DNA of 64,000 bases from positions 49,743 to 113,742 of the forward strand of contig NZ_BAFQ01000297.1 of the NCBI RefSeq assembly GCF_000308375.1, written 5' to 3'. How positions within the stretch are numbered: the stretch's first letter is position 1; every line of letters starts with the position of its first letter. Shown piece by piece: positions 60,837-64,000 of the stretch. This DNA is from Nocardia aobensis NBRC 100429. Lineage in GTDB: Bacteria; Actinomycetota; Actinomycetes; Mycobacteriales; Mycobacteriaceae. The position numbers and the translations under genes were made by a program. The notes beneath the pieces were generated by a model. The model made no database searches and had not been told where the DNA came from. It worked only from the letters and a program-made list of their open reading frames with translations.

Positions 60837-61241
60837 ATGGCAAATGCACTGCAGGGCAAGCAGATCGCGAGACCGGCTGCCGACGGGATCGAAAGAGTCG
60901 AACTCGACCGACTCCGCGACGCCGTATCCGATGCCGCGGTCGATGTCTACGATGCCTTGCCGCTGCGGGGTGGCACGGCGAACCCGGACAAGCTGCGAAT
61001 CGCCGAAGCGGCGGTGTCGTTCCTGCGCGACTTCGTCGGTTCCCGAAAGTCGATCGGGGCAGGCGAAACGCTCACCCCATGCCCGAGTCTGCGGGCCGAC
61101 CTGCGCAACGCCGGGGCCGACGTCGTCGAGGAAATCGTGATCTACGACAGCCTGATCCCGCGCAGGTCGCCCGACGACCTATCCGCGGTCTGTCAGGCCG
61201 TCGTCGAGCAGTTCGCGAAGACCGGGACAGGTGCGTCATGA
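60837..61241 (+). CDS. Conserved hypothetical protein
   Basis: 134 aa, soluble, helical. Landmarks: VELDRLRDAVSDAAVDVYDALPLRGG near residue 22, and KLRIAEAAVSFLRDFVGSRKS near 55. I do not recognise the family. It begins 28 bp after the alcohol dehydrogenase with GAGAGGAG upstream and its stop overlaps the next start (ATGA), so it belongs to the same operon and may be an accessory subunit. Confidence 0.75.
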   Translation: MANALQGKQIARPAADGIERVELDRLRDAVSDAAVDVYDALPLRGGTANPDKLRIAEAAVSFLRDFVGSRKSIGAGETLTPCPSLRADLRNAGADVVEEIVIYDSLIPRRSPDDLSAVCQAVVEQFAKTGTGAS

Positions 61242-61651
61242 CAATCAATCAGACCTCAGTGTGCCTCGATGATGCGCAGCGGGTGATTGCCGCCGGGCAG
61301 GCCAAAGCCGCCGAAATCGAGTCGCCGTCGAATATTGCGGTGGTCGATGCCGGCGGCAACCTCGTAGCCCATGTGCGGATGGACGGTGCATGGATCGCCA
61401 GCATCGACATCTCGATCAACAAGGCATTCACCGCCCGAGCGCTGGATATCTCGACCGAGGACCTCGCGGCCGATGCGGGTCCGGGCGAGCAGTTCTACGG
61501 GATACACACCTCCAACGGTGGGCGCATCATGATCTTCGCCGGCGGTGTGCCGCTGCGGCGCAACGGCCAGGTCGTCGGGGCCGTCGGCGTCAGCGGCGGC
61601 ACCGGAGAGCAGGACAAAGCAGTCGCCGAGGCAGCCTCCATGGCGATGTGA
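61238..61651 (+). CDS. GlcG/HbpS-family protein (DUF336)
   Basis: 137 aa. Family marks: IAVVDAGGNLVAHVRMDGAWIASIDISINKAFTA (in parts, residues about 32-65) and the glycine-rich end IFAGGVPLRRNGQVVGAVGVSGGTGEQDKAVAEA (parts). HbpS of Streptomyces binds haem; GlcG/PduO-C-type relatives sit beside dehydrogenases and may bind cobalamin or haem. Coupled by ATGA to the hypothetical gene, so it acts with the dehydrogenase, perhaps in cofactor handling. Confidence 0.9.
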   Translation: MTINQTSVCLDDAQRVIAAGQAKAAEIESPSNIAVVDAGGNLVAHVRMDGAWIASIDISINKAFTARALDISTEDLAADAGPGEQFYGIHTSNGGRIMIFAGGVPLRRNGQVVGAVGVSGGTGEQDKAVAEAASMAM

Positions 61652-61654
61652 GCA

Positions 61655-61885
61655 GTGAACTACGCCGACAGGGCGCCGTCGTGGATAGCCCCGAGAGCAG
61701 TGGAAACACTCGCCGATAACGTCGTAGGGGTCGACGTGACAACCCGCCGGCTGCTGCTGGTCAACCCGCTCACCGATATGTTTCTGACCCTCGCCATCGC
61801 CGTCTCCCCGCCACGCGGATCCCTCCGCACAGACTCTCGGGTGGCGATGCTATCTGCACCAGCGCCCTCCCTCGACCGGACGTGA
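61655..61885 (+). CDS. Weak small reading frame after the GlcG-like gene
   Basis: 76 codons from a GTG 3 bp after the preceding stop. A middle stretch (VVGVDVTTRRLLLVNPLTDMF) is protein-like, the end is not. No family recognised. Included because the spacing fits an operon; it may be a remnant. Confidence 0.25.
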   Translation: MNYADRAPSWIAPRAVETLADNVVGVDVTTRRLLLVNPLTDMFLTLAIAVSPPRGSLRTDSRVAMLSAPAPSLDRT

Positions 61886-62428
61886 TCGGAGCGTCCTGCG
61901 CTGCGGCGCCGCGACCGCGGCAGCCGCCACCGCAGCCTGGGCCCTGGGCCGATGGACACCAGGCACGCAGCGACGGGCCGCAACAATGGGGTTGACCCGC
62001 TCGGCGGCGCACAACTCGCCCGTACTTTGGTGCTGCACCACGAACGCCCCGCTCGTCGTAGCCACCGCGGTGGGCAGTGCGGCTGTTCTTGTGGCGATTG
62101 TCGAGATTCTGGAATCAGCCACTTCTTCCGATGTACACCGCTAGAGCCCGTGGCAATCGCCCCGCAACTCCCACCATTCCTCTTCCCATCACCCACTCAC
62201 CACCACCCCACACACATTCACACCCACATTCCACTCATACACATAACCCCCACAACCCCCAACTCCCCTTTCCCCATAACCCCTCACCCCATATCCACAC
62301 ACCACACGCAGACCTCCTGCACTCCGGCTGAGAATTTCCTTACGACGTGGCGGAACGGCGAGAATTGATACAAACTCAGTCCCTTCCAGCCCTCGCGACC
62401 CGAATACCGTTAAGTGTCTGATGGATAC
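61886..62428. other. Non-coding region before the relaxase gene
   Basis: About 540 bp without a supported gene. It contains the G-free tract listed separately. This is where an origin of transfer would be expected for a MobF element. Confidence 0.5.
62165..62307 (+). repeat. 143-nt tract with no G on the plus strand
   Basis: Counted base by base: no G from 62165 to 62307 in DNA of roughly two-thirds GC. It is made of C, A and some T with runs such as ACCCAC and CCCCCA. It lies about 120 bp upstream of the relaxase start and downstream of the dehydrogenase operon. Candidate roles: Rho-utilisation site for the plus-strand transcript, or part of an origin of transfer. Confidence 0.9.
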
Positions 62429-64000
62429 GTGACAGCGACGCTGCACAAAATCCTCGCCGGCACCAGCTACCTGTACTACCAACGCCAGGTAGCCGCCGCC
62501 GATGCCACCGACCTCGGCACATCCAGCCTGGCCGACTACTACTCCACCCGCGGCGAAGCACCCGGCACCTGGCACGGCACCGGCCTTGCCGCCCTCGGCA
62601 TCTCACCCGGCGAACAGGTCACCGAGGACCAGATGCGGTGCCTGTTCGGCCTCGGCCGACACCCCAACGCGACTGCCATCGAATACGAGACCGTGACGGA
62701 CGCGATCGCCAAGGGTGCCAAACCCAAACACGCTGTGTATGCCGCCAAGCAAGCCAGCCAACTCGGCAAAGCCTTCCCTGCCCGCCACGGCGACAACACC
62801 TTCCGCACCCGCTGCGCCCACGCATACAAGGAACACAACCTCTCCCGAGGTCTCGACGCCAACGCCGCCATCGACGAAGACACCCGCGCCCAGATCCGGA
62901 CCGAGGTCGCGACAGCGATGTTCGTGGAGAACTACGACCGCGCACCGCTCGACGATCGAGAACTCTCCGGGTTCGTCGCCCGCATCTCGCGGCCTCAATC
63001 GGCAGCGGTCGCCGGGTTCGACATCACCTTCTCCCCCGTCAAAAGCGTCTCCGCGCTGTGGGCCATCGCCCCCAAACCGATCGCCGACGCTATCCAGGCC
63101 GCCCACAATGCCGCAGTCGACGACGCCATCGCGTGGCTGGAAAACAACGCCACCTACACCCGTTTGGGCACGGGCGGCGTGCGGCAAGTCGATGTCGAAG
63201 GCATCGTGGCCGCGCGCTTCACCCACCGCGAATCACGCGCGGGGGACCCCGATCTGCATACCCACATACTCATCGCCAACCGGGTACGCACCCTCGACGG
63301 CAAATGGCGGACCCTGGATGCCACCCACTTCTACCGCAATCTCGTCGTGGTCAGCGAGATCTACAACACCCGCCTCGAACACCACCTCGAAACCAGCCTC
63401 GGCATTGGCTTCACCGAGCGACCCGCACCCACACCGAACAAGCGGCCCATCCGCGAAATCACCGGCATCCCACTCGAGTTGATCCGCCACTGGTCACGCC
63501 GCGACACCGCGATCACCGACCGGCTCGATACGCTCACGGTGTCGTTTCAGCAGCAGCTCGGGCGTGAACCGACACCGAAAGAACTGTTCGCCCTGGCCGA
63601 GCGCGCCACCCTCGAGACCCGCCCCGCCAAACACTTCTCCCGCTCCTACGCCCAGCAACGCCACCACTGGCACCACGACGCAGCAACACTGCTCGGCGGG
63701 CCGAATCTGGTCGAGACGACCGTCAATTCGGTGCTCAACCGGCCTACAGGTGCTCGTCCGACGATCGATGAGGCATGGATTTCTCGCACCGCCGACCAGG
63801 TGGTTGACGTCGTTTCCGGGCAACGTTCGGTGTGGCAGCGCCACCACATTCGCGCGGAAGCCGAACGCCAAGCGCGCGGTCACATCCATCCGACCCAGTG
63901 GCCGAACGTGGTCGAAGCCGTAGTCCGCGAAGCACTGTCGCCTGCAAGATCTCTCGCGCGTGGCGACCCGGACATCACCGCCGAACCCGTTCTCCAGCAT
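62429..64000 (+). CDS. MobF-type conjugative relaxase (TrwC/TraA-like), N-terminal part
   Basis: At least 524 codons, running off the right edge. The N-terminal catalytic tyrosine region reads HKILAGTSYLYYQRQVA (residues 5-21, with the paired Tyr). The three-His metal site is ARFTHRESRAGDPDLHTHILIANR near residue 255. FDITFSPVKSVSALWA near 195 is a further relaxase motif. It nicks oriT and leads the strand into the recipient; a helicase half is expected beyond the edge. Start is a GTG at 62429 with a weak ribosome site; an ATG just upstream is closed by a stop. Confidence 0.93.
   Translation, partial: MTATLHKILAGTSYLYYQRQVAAADATDLGTSSLADYYSTRGEAPGTWHGTGLAALGISPGEQVTEDQMRCLFGLGRHPNATAIEYETVTDAIAKGAKPKHAVYAAKQASQLGKAFPARHGDNTFRTRCAHAYKEHNLSRGLDANAAIDEDTRAQIRTEVATAMFVENYDRAPLDDRELSGFVARISRPQSAAVAGFDITFSPVKSVSALWAIAPKPIADAIQAAHNAAVDDAIAWLENNATYTRLGTGGVRQVDVEGIVAARFTHRESRAGDPDLHTHILIANRVRTLDGKWRTLDATHFYRNLVVVSEIYNTRLEHHLETSLGIGFTERPAPTPNKRPIREITGIPLELIRHWSRRDTAITDRLDTLTVSFQQQLGREPTPKELFALAERATLETRPAKHFSRSYAQQRHHWHHDAATLLGGPNLVETTVNSVLNRPTGARPTIDEAWISRTADQVVDVVSGQRSVWQRHHIRAEAERQARGHIHPTQWPNVVEAVVREALSPARSLARGDPDITAEPVLQH

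Overview
High-GC, gene-dense DNA from a mycolate-type actinobacterium, most likely Nocardia or a close relative such as Rhodococcus. The evidence is a FadE5-type acyl-CoA dehydrogenase, a PknK-like kinase/LuxR regulator, an EthA-like Baeyer-Villiger monooxygenase, abundant TetR/MarR/IclR regulators and many overlapping ATGA gene junctions. The window is chromosome-like and rich in catabolic genes. It ends inside a conjugative relaxase gene.

Layout. (1) 1-8874, minus strand: an amine/amino-acid catabolic operon. In order of transcription it encodes a Baeyer-Villiger monooxygenase, an alpha/beta hydrolase, a flavin amine oxidase, an APC permease, an SCP2-like protein, a glutamine-synthetase-like gamma-glutamyl-amine ligase, a class I amidotransferase-type gamma-glutamyl hydrolase and an acyl-CoA ligase cut by the window edge. 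(2) 9147-15257: a small 7-TM membrane protein translationally coupled to a FAD oxidoreductase, a secreted protein, an MFS exporter, and an inverted second copy of the 7-TM gene. The two 7-TM genes share a perfect 193-bp inverted repeat. A decayed fragment of a second FAD oxidoreductase follows. (3) 15258-25905: a PknK-like regulator, a saccharopine-dehydrogenase-like protein, a wrecked amine-oxidase gene, two TetR regulators, a phosphotransferase-family protein and a FadE5-type acyl-CoA dehydrogenase. (4) 25906-26936: a gene-poor kilobase.

(5) 26937-45577: a large aromatic/ketone degradation region. It has scoAB, aldehyde and alcohol dehydrogenases, then two parallel sets of flavin ring hydroxylase, VOC (extradiol-type) dioxygenase and FAH-family hydrolase. 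Between the sets lie a MarR/ABC-2 permease pair and an IclR regulator. The two hydroxylase operons carry the same 36-bp operator-like block at the same distance from their start codons, which suggests joint control by the IclR protein. (6) 46046-47416: orphan HTH protein and transposase debris. (7) 48775-58429, minus strand: a stress/proteostasis operon: broken general-stress gene, dnaK, grpE, cbpA, cbpM-like, clpB, thioredoxin, UBP zinc finger, cNMP-binding/TrxR-like flavoprotein and a DUF1931 histone-fold protein. (8) 59020-64000: a monooxygenase-fold protein, an alcohol/formaldehyde-dehydrogenase-like operon with a GlcG/HbpS-type protein, a striking 143-nt tract with no G on the plus strand, and the start of a MobF (TrwC/TraA-type) relaxase, indicating a conjugative element that continues past the right edge.
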